Part shown: positions 51,055-59,175 of the stretch, piece by piece
Numbering within the stretch: the stretch's first letter is position 1
Layout: the number at the start of each line of letters is the position of its first letter
Assembly: GCA_002305635.1 (NCBI GenBank)
Contig: DBPR01000029.1
Location: forward strand, 83,624-147,623
Reading direction: 5' to 3'
DNA length: 64,000 nt
DNA from: Anaerolineaceae bacterium UBA1415
GTDB taxonomy: Bacteria; Chloroflexota; Anaerolineae; Anaerolineales; Anaerolineaceae
The notes under the pieces: model-generated
Told to the model about the DNA's origin: nothing
Seen by the model: only the letters and a program-made list of their open reading frames with translations
The model's database searches: none
Position numbers and translations under genes: made by a program

Positions 51055-53022
51055 CTACCTGGTAATCATTGGTAAGTAAATTTTATTATTAAGATTCAAA
51101 GCCACATCATATGTCAGTATTGAATAATTGTGGGTCCCCGCGAAAATTCTAAATCCACCAGGGATGGCGACGCCAACGCCGAGCGCCAGATTGTTTTCAT
51201 CCACATTTGGGGCACTGATCCAGGTGTTTCCATAGTTCAGACTATAAGCGATTCGACCATTGGATTGATACATCCGGCTTCCTACTACCACGGGGATATT
51301 GAGCTCAGTTTTGAATAAAGATCCTGCATAAGTAAATTCGGTAAAGAAATAACTGGATTTCTGCTCCCAGGATGTTGCATCATCCCGACTGATCCAGGTT
51401 CCATTACCCAATGCCATATAGAGAATAGTTTTATCTCCATCTCGCATAGTGGTAAAACTTATCAAGCTGGAACCATCACCGTCAGGGGAAGTCTTTTCGG
51501 CCCAGCTCTCTCCTCCGTCTGTTGAGACAAACACCGGCCCATCAACGTTAAAAAGTGTCTCCGCCCGGTAAGGATCAGCGAAGATTGTGCCGCGAAAACT
51601 CGTTTGCAGGCGAGTCCAAGAAGCACCAGAATCTTCCGAACGATAGAATCCCAAGATGTTGTTGGCATAGAGGACCCCATCAAGCTGAGGATCATGCACT
51701 ACATTATTAAAGCCGTAAGACGTCGGATTTGTTCCAGTCTGGGTGAAAGTAAGCCCATAATCAATACTCTTGCGAATTCTTTGGTTTTGGGATTCTATCC
51801 CGAAAATGTAGACAGTGGCAAAGTTTAATGGTGATACCAGGATTGTTTCTACTGGAAAGTCTAATACTCGCCAACTTTCTCCGCCGTTGAGGGTGAAAAA
51901 ACAACGCTTTCCATCAGCATCATACGCTCGGGTACAAGCATAGATTTGATCCGGATCATGTGGGTTGATTTGGATGGTGCCAATTGAGAGTTTGTTCACC
52001 CCCTGAGCAGAGGTGAAGATCGGACTGCCATCCGAATTCATACGGACAAAGCTTTGTGTGGTGCCACCATATAAAAAGAAGGTTTCACCAAACCCCATTT
52101 TTCTTACCCGCCATTTGACAGGCGATTCCAAAAAATCCTCAACTACATACCAGGTTGAGCCACCATCAGACGAAGCAATATTGTCCATCAAAATCCAATC
52201 TGGATTGAACTCTGAAATGAAAAGCGATGATGAACTTGATAGGTTGGATTTAATCGTCGTCCAGCTTGCTCCCAAATCTTCTGATTTTATTAAGGCTCTG
52301 GTATTGGTATCGATAAGATAGATCGCCTGATCATTCAACGAAAAGGTGAGATGGGAAAGAAAACCCCCAACATCGCCAAAATCCGACATCAATGTCCATG
52401 ATAGACCAAAATTTTCCGAATAATATAATTCACGGCTTTTTGCGAGAAGCAGTTTGTTTGGTTCATCAACTTTCATTGTCAGGCTATCGGTTTTCCCAAA
52501 CCTTGTTTGCCAGGTTTGACCACCATCGGAGCTGGTTTTCATGTCAAGATCAGTTAGAACCGCTAATTTCAACGGATCATTCCTTGAAATATGAAAAGGA
52601 TCACCAAAATAAAGGCTAGGGATAAAGCCCTCGAGTATCAAAGTCCAATCGATGTAATCGATTGGTGTAATATACAAATTACGACAATAATAAAGCAGTA
52701 ACCTGCCTTCCGGACCCCCACCGATTTTCATTTTGACATAATTTGGTTCAGCAGACGCGCAAGCTGGTAAAGATATTTCAGTCCAATTATGCCCACCATC
52801 CACGCTCTTAAAAAGACCGTTGGTCACATACGCGAAGAACATATCCAAGTCGAGCGGGTTTTGAGCGATCTCCCAAAAGTCCCCACCTTCAGGGCCTATA
52901 GACGTCCACCCATCAGGGGCTGCTTGGACTGTTTTTATGGGAAGGAAAGAAAAACATAATACATTGGTGATCAATATCACCAGTAGTATTTGCCAAACTC
53001 GTTTCAATGTGACATTCCTCAT
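51055..53022 (-). CDS. secreted BNR/sortilin-type beta-propeller, copy 1
   Basis: 655 residues. Signal peptide (ILLVILITNVLCFSFLPIKTVQA), then many Asp-box repeats of the form S-x-D-x-G-x-S/T-W (SVDGGHNWTE, SSDGGQTWQT, SEDLGASWTT, SEDSGASWTR, STDGGESWAE). These repeats build sialidase/sortilin-type propellers. The C-terminus ends NNKIYLPMITR, similar to the paralogue. Paralogue of the gene directly upstream; 29 bases separate them. Confidence 0.85.
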   Translation of the reverse strand: MRNVTLKRVWQILLVILITNVLCFSFLPIKTVQAAPDGWTSIGPEGGDFWEIAQNPLDLDMFFAYVTNGLFKSVDGGHNWTEISLPACASAEPNYVKMKIGGGPEGRLLLYYCRNLYITPIDYIDWTLILEGFIPSLYFGDPFHISRNDPLKLAVLTDLDMKTSSDGGQTWQTRFGKTDSLTMKVDEPNKLLLAKSRELYYSENFGLSWTLMSDFGDVGGFLSHLTFSLNDQAIYLIDTNTRALIKSEDLGASWTTIKSNLSSSSSLFISEFNPDWILMDNIASSDGGSTWYVVEDFLESPVKWRVRKMGFGETFFLYGGTTQSFVRMNSDGSPIFTSAQGVNKLSIGTIQINPHDPDQIYACTRAYDADGKRCFFTLNGGESWRVLDFPVETILVSPLNFATVYIFGIESQNQRIRKSIDYGLTFTQTGTNPTSYGFNNVVHDPQLDGVLYANNILGFYRSEDSGASWTRLQTSFRGTIFADPYRAETLFNVDGPVFVSTDGGESWAEKTSPDGDGSSLISFTTMRDGDKTILYMALGNGTWISRDDATSWEQKSSYFFTEFTYAGSLFKTELNIPVVVGSRMYQSNGRIAYSLNYGNTWISAPNVDENNLALGVGVAIPGGFRIFAGTHNYSILTYDVALNLNNKIYLPMITR

Positions 53023-53051
53023 GTTTTTTCGCTCCGATCAAAATTTATAAA

Positions 53052-55010
53052 TCATCGAATTGTTAAAGGCAAATAAAGACGATTCCTAAGATTACCATGG
53101 ATATCTATACAATAAACTCCCCTTGAATCGGTGCCTGAACAGATCCTAAAGCCATCAGCAAAGGCACTTGTGTCAATCTTGGACAGATTCGTGGAGGGTG
53201 AGGTTGAAACCTGGGGAATCGGAGGCAATGTCAGCCAGTCATTACCATAATTAAATGAATACATTTTTGTTCCATTCGCATCTGCTAACACGACAGCTTC
53301 TCCTGACCCGGAAACAAAATAAGAGGATAGCTGCACATAAACGCCTTCTGGTTCATTGGAGTTAGTCCATTCTCCTTCCAGTTGCCATGTTTCCCCTCGA
53401 TCTTGACTGACCCAGGCCTCGCCATCCAACCAGGAAAGCAAGTGGGTGGTCCCATTGTAATAAATGGAAGCCAGGCGCGGTACGGAATATAGATCGTTAT
53501 ACGGGGCTGGGAATTGTTCCCACGTAGCTCCTCCATCTGAGGAACGTCTGAAGTTATGACTCAAATAATATAAGGAACCCGAAACTCTCTGGTCCGGCAG
53601 AATCGATGTGGAATTATCCAACCCCATAAACCGACGTGCCCAATGTTTACCACCGTCGTAAGAAACGTATAGACTATCAAATAATTCCGCATATAAGATA
53701 TTTTCCTGGGTTGGATCAATGATCATGTAATCCGCGTTGATCGGTTCTTGATATCCTTCAATCAATAATTCAAAGGTCTGGCCACAATCATTGCTGTGAT
53801 AGAACTTTGTAAAATACTCATTAACTGTATAAATGTGACAAAAAGTGTTTCGGTCACCGATTGCCAGCACGCTATCGGCTGAAAACTTAGTCCAGCTTTC
53901 GCCAGCGTTATTGGTGTAATACCACTGATCCGATTGAAAATACATTTCAGAAGGATTACCAGAGTTCATAATCAGTCTTTTGACCGACAATTTTTCAATG
54001 CAGCTCGCGGACTCAAACACCAGACTTCCGTCTGATTGTATGCGGGCAAAGGAGTCTTTCGTTGCAGCGAAAAACTCAACTGGTTGTGCGTTCGCGAAAA
54101 TAAATTTGTTGATCAATGAGCCTGTCTCCGTTTTGGATGGAAGCTCAGCCCAGGTATCACCGCCATCGGTCGTAATGTATTGATTAACAATAAAGGTGTT
54201 TGATGATCCAGGTGAAAAGACAAAGTTATAGGCATAATTGGTTGGAAAAATTTTCGTTACCCAGGACTGCCCATAATCGGTGGAAATATAGATCTCATCC
54301 AGATTACCAATATAAATTTCGGAATTGGTTTCTGAAAAACCAATAATGTTCTTTTCAGGCCAAAAGATACCCTGTATATTTTTGATTAACGTCCAGTGTA
54401 ATCCAAAATCATCTGAGAAAAATATTGCTCCGTCTGAATTGATCAATAAGTGATCTGGGTTCGTTACGTCCATTGCCAGATGATCTGTTATTCCATAGAC
54501 CTGATTCCAGGTTTCGCCGCCATCCGGGCTAGCTAACAGTTTGTAGGAAGATTCGACAACCATCTTCAATGGATCAGTTCTGCTGATTTCAAAGCTTCCA
54601 GTATATGGAGAAATGGGCGCGATTTGCTGCCAACTGATTGATGGGAAAGTGGAGAGGAATAGTCTATCGCAATAATCAAACAGGAGACTTAGATTATTCT
54701 CGGTACCTCCGATTTTAAGTCTGTTTTTTTCAATTTCTTCTGGAACCTGACACAAGGGTGTTGGCAATTCGCTCCAATGATGACCACCATCTGTACTATG
54801 GAACAAGCCGTCAGCCACCACAGCAAAGATATGATCATCATCATAGGGATTGACGGCTATATCTATGAAATTACCGCCTTCAGGTCCAACCTGGGTCCAG
54901 GTTCCATCACCAGCTTGAACCGGTTTCGATTGAAATGCCAATATACTCGTGCATAGGAAAACCATTAGAAGCAAACAACAAAAGTGCTTAATAGATCGAG
55001 AAAAAAGCAT
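53052..55010 (-). CDS. secreted BNR/sortilin-type beta-propeller, copy 2
   Basis: 652 residues from ATG 55010 (MLFSRSIKHFCCLLLMVFLC), chosen for AGGAG 7 bases upstream; a longer frame from 55049 adds a charged N-terminus. Signal peptide, then Asp-box repeats (STDGGHHWSE, SPDGGETWNQ, STDYGQSWVT, NDCGQTF). Both copies begin WTxxGPEGGxF and end in a YLP motif (here RLYLPLTIR). Tandem duplication with copy 1. Function probably sugar or protein binding outside the cell. Confidence 0.85.
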   Translation of the reverse strand: MLFSRSIKHFCCLLLMVFLCTSILAFQSKPVQAGDGTWTQVGPEGGNFIDIAVNPYDDDHIFAVVADGLFHSTDGGHHWSELPTPLCQVPEEIEKNRLKIGGTENNLSLLFDYCDRLFLSTFPSISWQQIAPISPYTGSFEISRTDPLKMVVESSYKLLASPDGGETWNQVYGITDHLAMDVTNPDHLLINSDGAIFFSDDFGLHWTLIKNIQGIFWPEKNIIGFSETNSEIYIGNLDEIYISTDYGQSWVTKIFPTNYAYNFVFSPGSSNTFIVNQYITTDGGDTWAELPSKTETGSLINKFIFANAQPVEFFAATKDSFARIQSDGSLVFESASCIEKLSVKRLIMNSGNPSEMYFQSDQWYYTNNAGESWTKFSADSVLAIGDRNTFCHIYTVNEYFTKFYHSNDCGQTFELLIEGYQEPINADYMIIDPTQENILYAELFDSLYVSYDGGKHWARRFMGLDNSTSILPDQRVSGSLYYLSHNFRRSSDGGATWEQFPAPYNDLYSVPRLASIYYNGTTHLLSWLDGEAWVSQDRGETWQLEGEWTNSNEPEGVYVQLSSYFVSGSGEAVVLADANGTKMYSFNYGNDWLTLPPIPQVSTSPSTNLSKIDTSAFADGFRICSGTDSRGVYCIDIHGNLRNRLYLPLTIR

Positions 55011-55076
55011 TTCTTCACTCCTTTTGAATTGTTTTTTTCGTCGGAACAATCGGTATCATTCCGATCGAAAAGTTAT

Positions 55077-55886
55077 TTAATTTTCCAACAAGGCCCTGAA
55101 CTGTTCAAAATCGATCCGGGAGGTCAGATCCAGGCTCATCGGTGTCACCGAAACGACTTCATCCAGTATGACTGCCCACAGGTCACTGTCTCTTTCGATC
55201 AATTCTTTTCTAATGTTCGCCTGATATTGAAAAAGCTCTTCTCCGGTTTTTGGGTCTCTCTTCGCGACAACATCAAAATAACGATGTCGTGATTGCCGGG
55301 TCACTCTCCAGGGAGTATTAGGCGTGGCGTTTGCGGGCACATCCACCTTCAAAATATCCATGTCAAAAGGCATCTCTTTCTGGAGCAATTTTTCGGCGAA
55401 TACCTTGGTGAAATGAGCCGCCACCGAGAAATCGACCCGATTCGAGAGCGCGAAATGTTCCGACGGCGGCGTTTGCAGTGACATTGCCAGGCTGGGAATG
55501 CCGAAGCTTGCCGACTCCAATGCAGCGCCGATGGTTCCGCTGATCGTGACGCCAGAAGCCACATTTTCGCCGTAGTTGATGCCCGAGACCACCAGGTCGG
55601 GCTCAACCTTCATGATGCCCATGATTCCATGCAAAACTGCCTGCGCCGGGGAGCCGCCCACCGCGTAAACAGGCCAGGTTCTACCGTTCACGGTCAATTC
55701 GCGTTCTTCGACGATATGATCCGATTCGCGCGGCAAAGCCCGGCTCATTGAAGTCTGCTGCACCCGCGGCGCGACAACGTGCACATATCCCAGCTCAGAA
55801 AGCGCTTCAGCTGCCGCCCACAAGCCAGGGGAATCGATACTATCATCATTGGTCAATAAGATTTGAGGTTGCTTGTTATCTGTCAT
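55077..55886 (-). CDS. surE: 5'/3'-nucleotidase SurE
   Basis: 269 residues. SurE removes phosphate from nucleoside monophosphates and is active in stationary phase. Divalent-metal site in ILLTNDDSIDSPGL (Asp pair), Ser in QQTSMSRAL, and the Asn in SGINYGENVASGVTISGTIGAALES. Normal length. Divergent from sbcD by about 280 bases. Confidence 0.93.
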   Translation of the reverse strand: MTDNKQPQILLTNDDSIDSPGLWAAAEALSELGYVHVVAPRVQQTSMSRALPRESDHIVEERELTVNGRTWPVYAVGGSPAQAVLHGIMGIMKVEPDLVVSGINYGENVASGVTISGTIGAALESASFGIPSLAMSLQTPPSEHFALSNRVDFSVAAHFTKVFAEKLLQKEMPFDMDILKVDVPANATPNTPWRVTRQSRHRYFDVVAKRDPKTGEELFQYQANIRKELIERDSDLWAVILDEVVSVTPMSLDLTSRIDFEQFRALLEN

Positions 55887-56105
55887 ATGCTGATTTTACC
55901 TGATGAAAGCTTTAAAAGCATCGGATGCGACAAAATCATCAGCTAAAAGCAAATATTCACCAGATCCAACTCAGTTGATATCGTCCTCATCCACAAATGG
56001 CATAAACTTCATGCAAAGAAGAACCCTCTTGCGTCAAACATTTTTCCTCCAGGAGTTTGATCTGGATCCAGTCTATGCCAAAGCGGGGCAAATTCCTATC
56101 AAGCA

Positions 56106-56132
56106 TTGCTTGAAAAGCCCAAATTCAAGCAA
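56106..56132. repeat. 9-base stem-loop before sbcD
   Basis: ttgcttgaa - aagcccaaa - ttcaagcaa, 31 bases before the sbcD start, with a TATAAT just after it at about 56151. It may be an operator overlapping the promoter. Confidence 0.4.
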
Positions 56133-56163
56133 CGCTTGAGTCCGGCTCCATTATAATAAGCTT

Positions 56164-57399
56164 ATGATCAAACTGCTCCACTTCGCCGACGCTCACATCG
56201 ACATGACCAACTTTGGCGCGCACGATCCCGAAACCGGGCTGCCCGAACGGGTGATGGACTTTTTGCGCAGCCTCGACACCATCATTCAAACCGCCATTGA
56301 AGAAGAGGTCGATCTGGTCATCTTTGCCGGCGATGCCTACAAAGACCGTTCTCCCGCGCCTACCTTTCAGCGCGAATGGGGGCGGCGGCTGATGCGCCTT
56401 TCTTATGCTGGAATCCCCACGATTCTACTGACTGGTAATCATGACATCGCTCCCTCCCGACACAAAGCCCATGCCATGCAGGAGTTTGACACGCTCGCTC
56501 CGGAGCACATTACCGTGATCAACAGGCCCTCACTGCTTGGACCAAAAGACCTGGAAAACCTTCCAGTACAGATTCTGTGTATGCCCTGGGTCACGCGCGC
56601 GGGGGTGATGCAGGCGATCGTCGCGGGTGAGGTGAACGAGGACGATCCCATCAAGGTTATCGAGAACGGCATTAAATATTGGATCGATGACGCTCTCGCG
56701 AACATCGACCCCTCGCTGCCAACCATTCTGACTGCCCATGCTTCGGTTGCCGGTGCAAAATTTGGCAACGAGCAGGATGTCAAGATCGGACGGGATGTCA
56801 TCCTATCGCCTGGTCTGGTAACCGACCCGCGTTTTGATTACGTCGCGCTTGGTCACATTCACCGCTACCAGGACCTCAACCCCGGCAAGCATCCGCCGGT
56901 GGTCTATCCGGGCTCGATCGAACGGGTCGATTTTGGCGAGGTCAATGAGGAAAAGGGCTTCATCATCGCGGAAATTGAAAAGGGCAAGACCACCTACGAA
57001 TGGCGCAAACTGCCCATCCGCCGCTTTATCGATCGCGCGCTGGAGCTGGAAGATGAGCTTGAGGTTAATGAAAAGATCCTGGCAGCCCTCCCCAGCCCCG
57101 AAGAGATGAAAGACGCCATCGTGCGCCTTAGGTTGACCTTCCCACAAGGGCACGAGGCCCTCATTGATGACGCACGCATTCACGACTATGCCAAAGACGC
57201 CTTTGAGTTCAAGTTTGTGAAAACCGCCATCGCGCCTGTCCGCGGTCGTCTACCAGAAGGGCAAGAAACCAGCAGCCTCAGCCCGCTTGAATTGCTCGAC
57301 GTTTATTGGAAAAGCAAAAATGAGAACGAATCAGAACGCGCCCTCCTCTCCGAACTTGCCCAGGACCTGATCAGCGAAGTCCACAGTGGAGAGGCCTGA
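56164..57399 (+). CDS. sbcD: DNA repair exonuclease SbcD/Mre11
   Basis: 411 residues. The metallophosphoesterase motifs are complete: HFADAHID, IFAGDAYKD, TGNHDIAP, LTAHASVAGA and GHIHRYQ. SbcD with the ATPase SbcC degrades broken or hairpin DNA ends. No sbcC follows in the window, which is unusual, since the two are usually adjacent. A cluster of REP-like hairpins begins 35 bases after the stop. Confidence 0.9.
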   Translation: MIKLLHFADAHIDMTNFGAHDPETGLPERVMDFLRSLDTIIQTAIEEEVDLVIFAGDAYKDRSPAPTFQREWGRRLMRLSYAGIPTILLTGNHDIAPSRHKAHAMQEFDTLAPEHITVINRPSLLGPKDLENLPVQILCMPWVTRAGVMQAIVAGEVNEDDPIKVIENGIKYWIDDALANIDPSLPTILTAHASVAGAKFGNEQDVKIGRDVILSPGLVTDPRFDYVALGHIHRYQDLNPGKHPPVVYPGSIERVDFGEVNEEKGFIIAEIEKGKTTYEWRKLPIRRFIDRALELEDELEVNEKILAALPSPEEMKDAIVRLRLTFPQGHEALIDDARIHDYAKDAFEFKFVKTAIAPVRGRLPEGQETSSLSPLELLDVYWKSKNENESERALLSELAQDLISEVHSGEA

Positions 57400-57436
57400 T
57401 CCTGTTATTCTATTGCTTCGAAAAAAAGTGTGTAGT

Positions 57437-57489
57437 AGTAGGTCGAGATTAAAGATGTGCGGTCAAGCCCGCACATCTTTAATCCGACG
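57437..57489 (+). repeat. GTAG-headed REP-like hairpin C
   Basis: gtaggtcgag, perfect 15-base stem attaaagatgtgcgg / ccgcacatctttaat (57448-57462 with 57469-57483, loop tcaagc), then ccgacg. Head-to-head partner of element D. Confidence 0.8.
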
Positions 57490-57542
57490 CATCAGCTGGG
57501 CTCACACCATTGATTCAATCCGATATGGCAACAATATGGTTA

Positions 57543-57596
57543 CGTCGGATTGAGCAAGATGAACAGACGGTTCATCTTGCTCAATCACGACCTACT
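57543..57596 (-). repeat. GTAG-headed REP-like hairpin D
   Basis: cgtcgg, perfect 16-base stem attgagcaagatgaac / gttcatcttgctcaat (57549-57564 with 57570-57585, loop agacg), then cacgacctact. Mirror image of C at the outer bases; the stem sequence differs completely. Confidence 0.8.
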
Positions 57597-57635
57597 ATTT
57601 AACCTCCTAGACCTCCGCGTTGTAGTGTGATAGAG

Positions 57636-57705
57636 GTAGGTTGGGCATCGTGCCCTTTGGGAACCAGTGCCCGTCAGGGTATTGCGTTCTTCAACCCGAC
57701 ATTAC
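57636..57705 (+). repeat. GTAGGTTGGG REP-like element
   Basis: gtaggttgggc ... tcaacccgacattac, base stem ggttggg with caacccgac-type end, inner gtgccc / gggaaccagtgcccg. Same class as 16079-16129 and 18283-18311; third such element in 270 bases. Confidence 0.65.
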
Positions 57706-57819
57706 AAACTTCCGTATTACGTTAATTAGATAACTTAAAGATGATAATTATTCTCGGGCGAGCGTGGAAGCTCGCCCCTTTTTATCACCAAATTGCAAAT
57801 CGCTTCCAGCTTGCTGTCC

Positions 57820-58836
57820 TCACGGGGTTGAGAGTCTGGCTTCAGCGAACAGTTCTACCGAATCGATCGGGCCAGCCATGGAATAGACGATGGTTTCAAA
57901 CGGAATCCTGCCCGGATTGGATATTGGCAGGCTTGCCTCCCAACGCCGCAGCCCAAGGGGATTGCCATCGGCGTCATAGGCAACCGCCAGAAGCCAAACG
58001 CTCCCGATCTGTTTGCCTTGCGTTGCGACTGAAAGCTCACCGCTCACAAGAGCGACTTGATCATCATTTTCGTGGTCGATATGGCTTTTGCTGATGGTCA
58101 CAGAAGCATAACGTTCATCTCCCGGCATGGTTGGCAGCCAGCTATCCACCCAGGCTTCAACCTGCGCTCCTTCGGGCACCGGCGCGGGGAAGTAAGCATA
58201 AACAGGGAGGGTTACACCTGCTGGCATCAGATTAAGCGGTGCAGACACGATCATCTCTGCGCCATTGCTGCCGTCTGGATTCTTCAGGCGGAAGCCAACA
58301 GCGGGGTTTTCAAGTAGTTCTTCGCTCTCATTCGTGAGCAAGACCAAACAGCGGGTGCCACCAAATGCATCAGGGTGGCAGCTTGCTGCGCTGGTCAGCT
58401 TCAATGGGCTGGTTTCGCCTGTCACCTGGCTGGTCGGTTTGGAAGGGTCGCTCGTCGGCCTTGGCGTAGGGGTCAGGGGAATTTGCAGGACCGTTCCCAC
58501 ACCCACCGCGTTTGGGTTCACATTCGGGTTGGCGGTCTTGAGCGCCTCCAGCGGGATGCCGTAGTAAAGAGCGATGCTGAACATATCGTCCTTCTCACCC
58601 ACGGTAAATGTGATCGGTTCCGGCGTCGCTGTTGGGGTCGGCGTAAGCGTCGCGCTCGGCTCTGGGCTTGCGGTCGCGCTGCTCGTTGTTTCCACTGGGA
58701 TTTCGGGAATTTCAACCATCGTTGGAGCAGGCAAAGGCGTTTTGGTAGGTAAATACTCTATTTCCACCGCACACGCTTCGCTCAAAACAAGCCCTGCAAG
58801 GACAGCCACCAACAACAAGATCTTATTGCATTTCAT
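57820..58836 (-). CDS. LysM-domain lipoprotein
   Basis: 338 residues. Signal LLLVAVLAGLVLSEAC with lipobox cysteine, a Pro/Thr/Ser linker (TPTPTATPEP), one LysM domain (TFTVGEKDDMFSIALYYGIP ... LQIPL) that binds peptidoglycan or chitin-type glycans, a second TPTP linker and a C-terminal domain of about 190 residues with one disulfide pair possible (SCHPDAFGGTRC). The N-terminal anchor suggests a wall-facing binding protein. Confidence 0.85.
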   Translation of the reverse strand: MKCNKILLLVAVLAGLVLSEACAVEIEYLPTKTPLPAPTMVEIPEIPVETTSSATASPEPSATLTPTPTATPEPITFTVGEKDDMFSIALYYGIPLEALKTANPNVNPNAVGVGTVLQIPLTPTPRPTSDPSKPTSQVTGETSPLKLTSAASCHPDAFGGTRCLVLLTNESEELLENPAVGFRLKNPDGSNGAEMIVSAPLNLMPAGVTLPVYAYFPAPVPEGAQVEAWVDSWLPTMPGDERYASVTISKSHIDHENDDQVALVSGELSVATQGKQIGSVWLLAVAYDADGNPLGLRRWEASLPISNPGRIPFETIVYSMAGPIDSVELFAEARLSTP

Positions 58837-59010
58837 TTTTTGATTATATCAAGCGTTTGAGGCTTTGATAAACATGGTGATTTACGGCTTTTTTAGTTGA
58901 AGGAGGGGACTGTCACCTCTGTCCTAATGATATGTACACCCGAGGCCTGGAACGGTAAAGTGATTTCAAAAAAGACACATCCAGAATGAATCCCACATCT
59001 ACATCTGCAG

Positions 59011-59078
59011 GGCCCTCACTCTGGTACCCAGAGCGTAGACAGTCCGCCCTTTGGGCACTCTCTCCTATTGAGAGGGCA
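59011..59078 (-). repeat. dispersed GC-rich repeat, inverted copy
   Basis: ccctcactctggtacccagag ... cagtccgccctttgggcac ... gagagggc is the reverse complement of the class seen at 16490, 34840 and 35090. Confidence 0.6.
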
Positions 59079-59126
59079 AAAAGACGAGTCGTTGCGGCAA
59101 CCTACGACTTTCTAAAATTTAGAAAC

Positions 59127-59160
59127 AAAAAAGACTGACCCTTTCGAGCCAGTCTTTTTT
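59127..59160 (-). terminator. terminator of dnaK
   Basis: aaaaaagactg / cagtctttttt, 11-base stem with a T run on either strand; it ends dnaK transcription on the minus strand. Confidence 0.85.
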
Positions 59161-59175
59161 ACATCTATTTCAATC

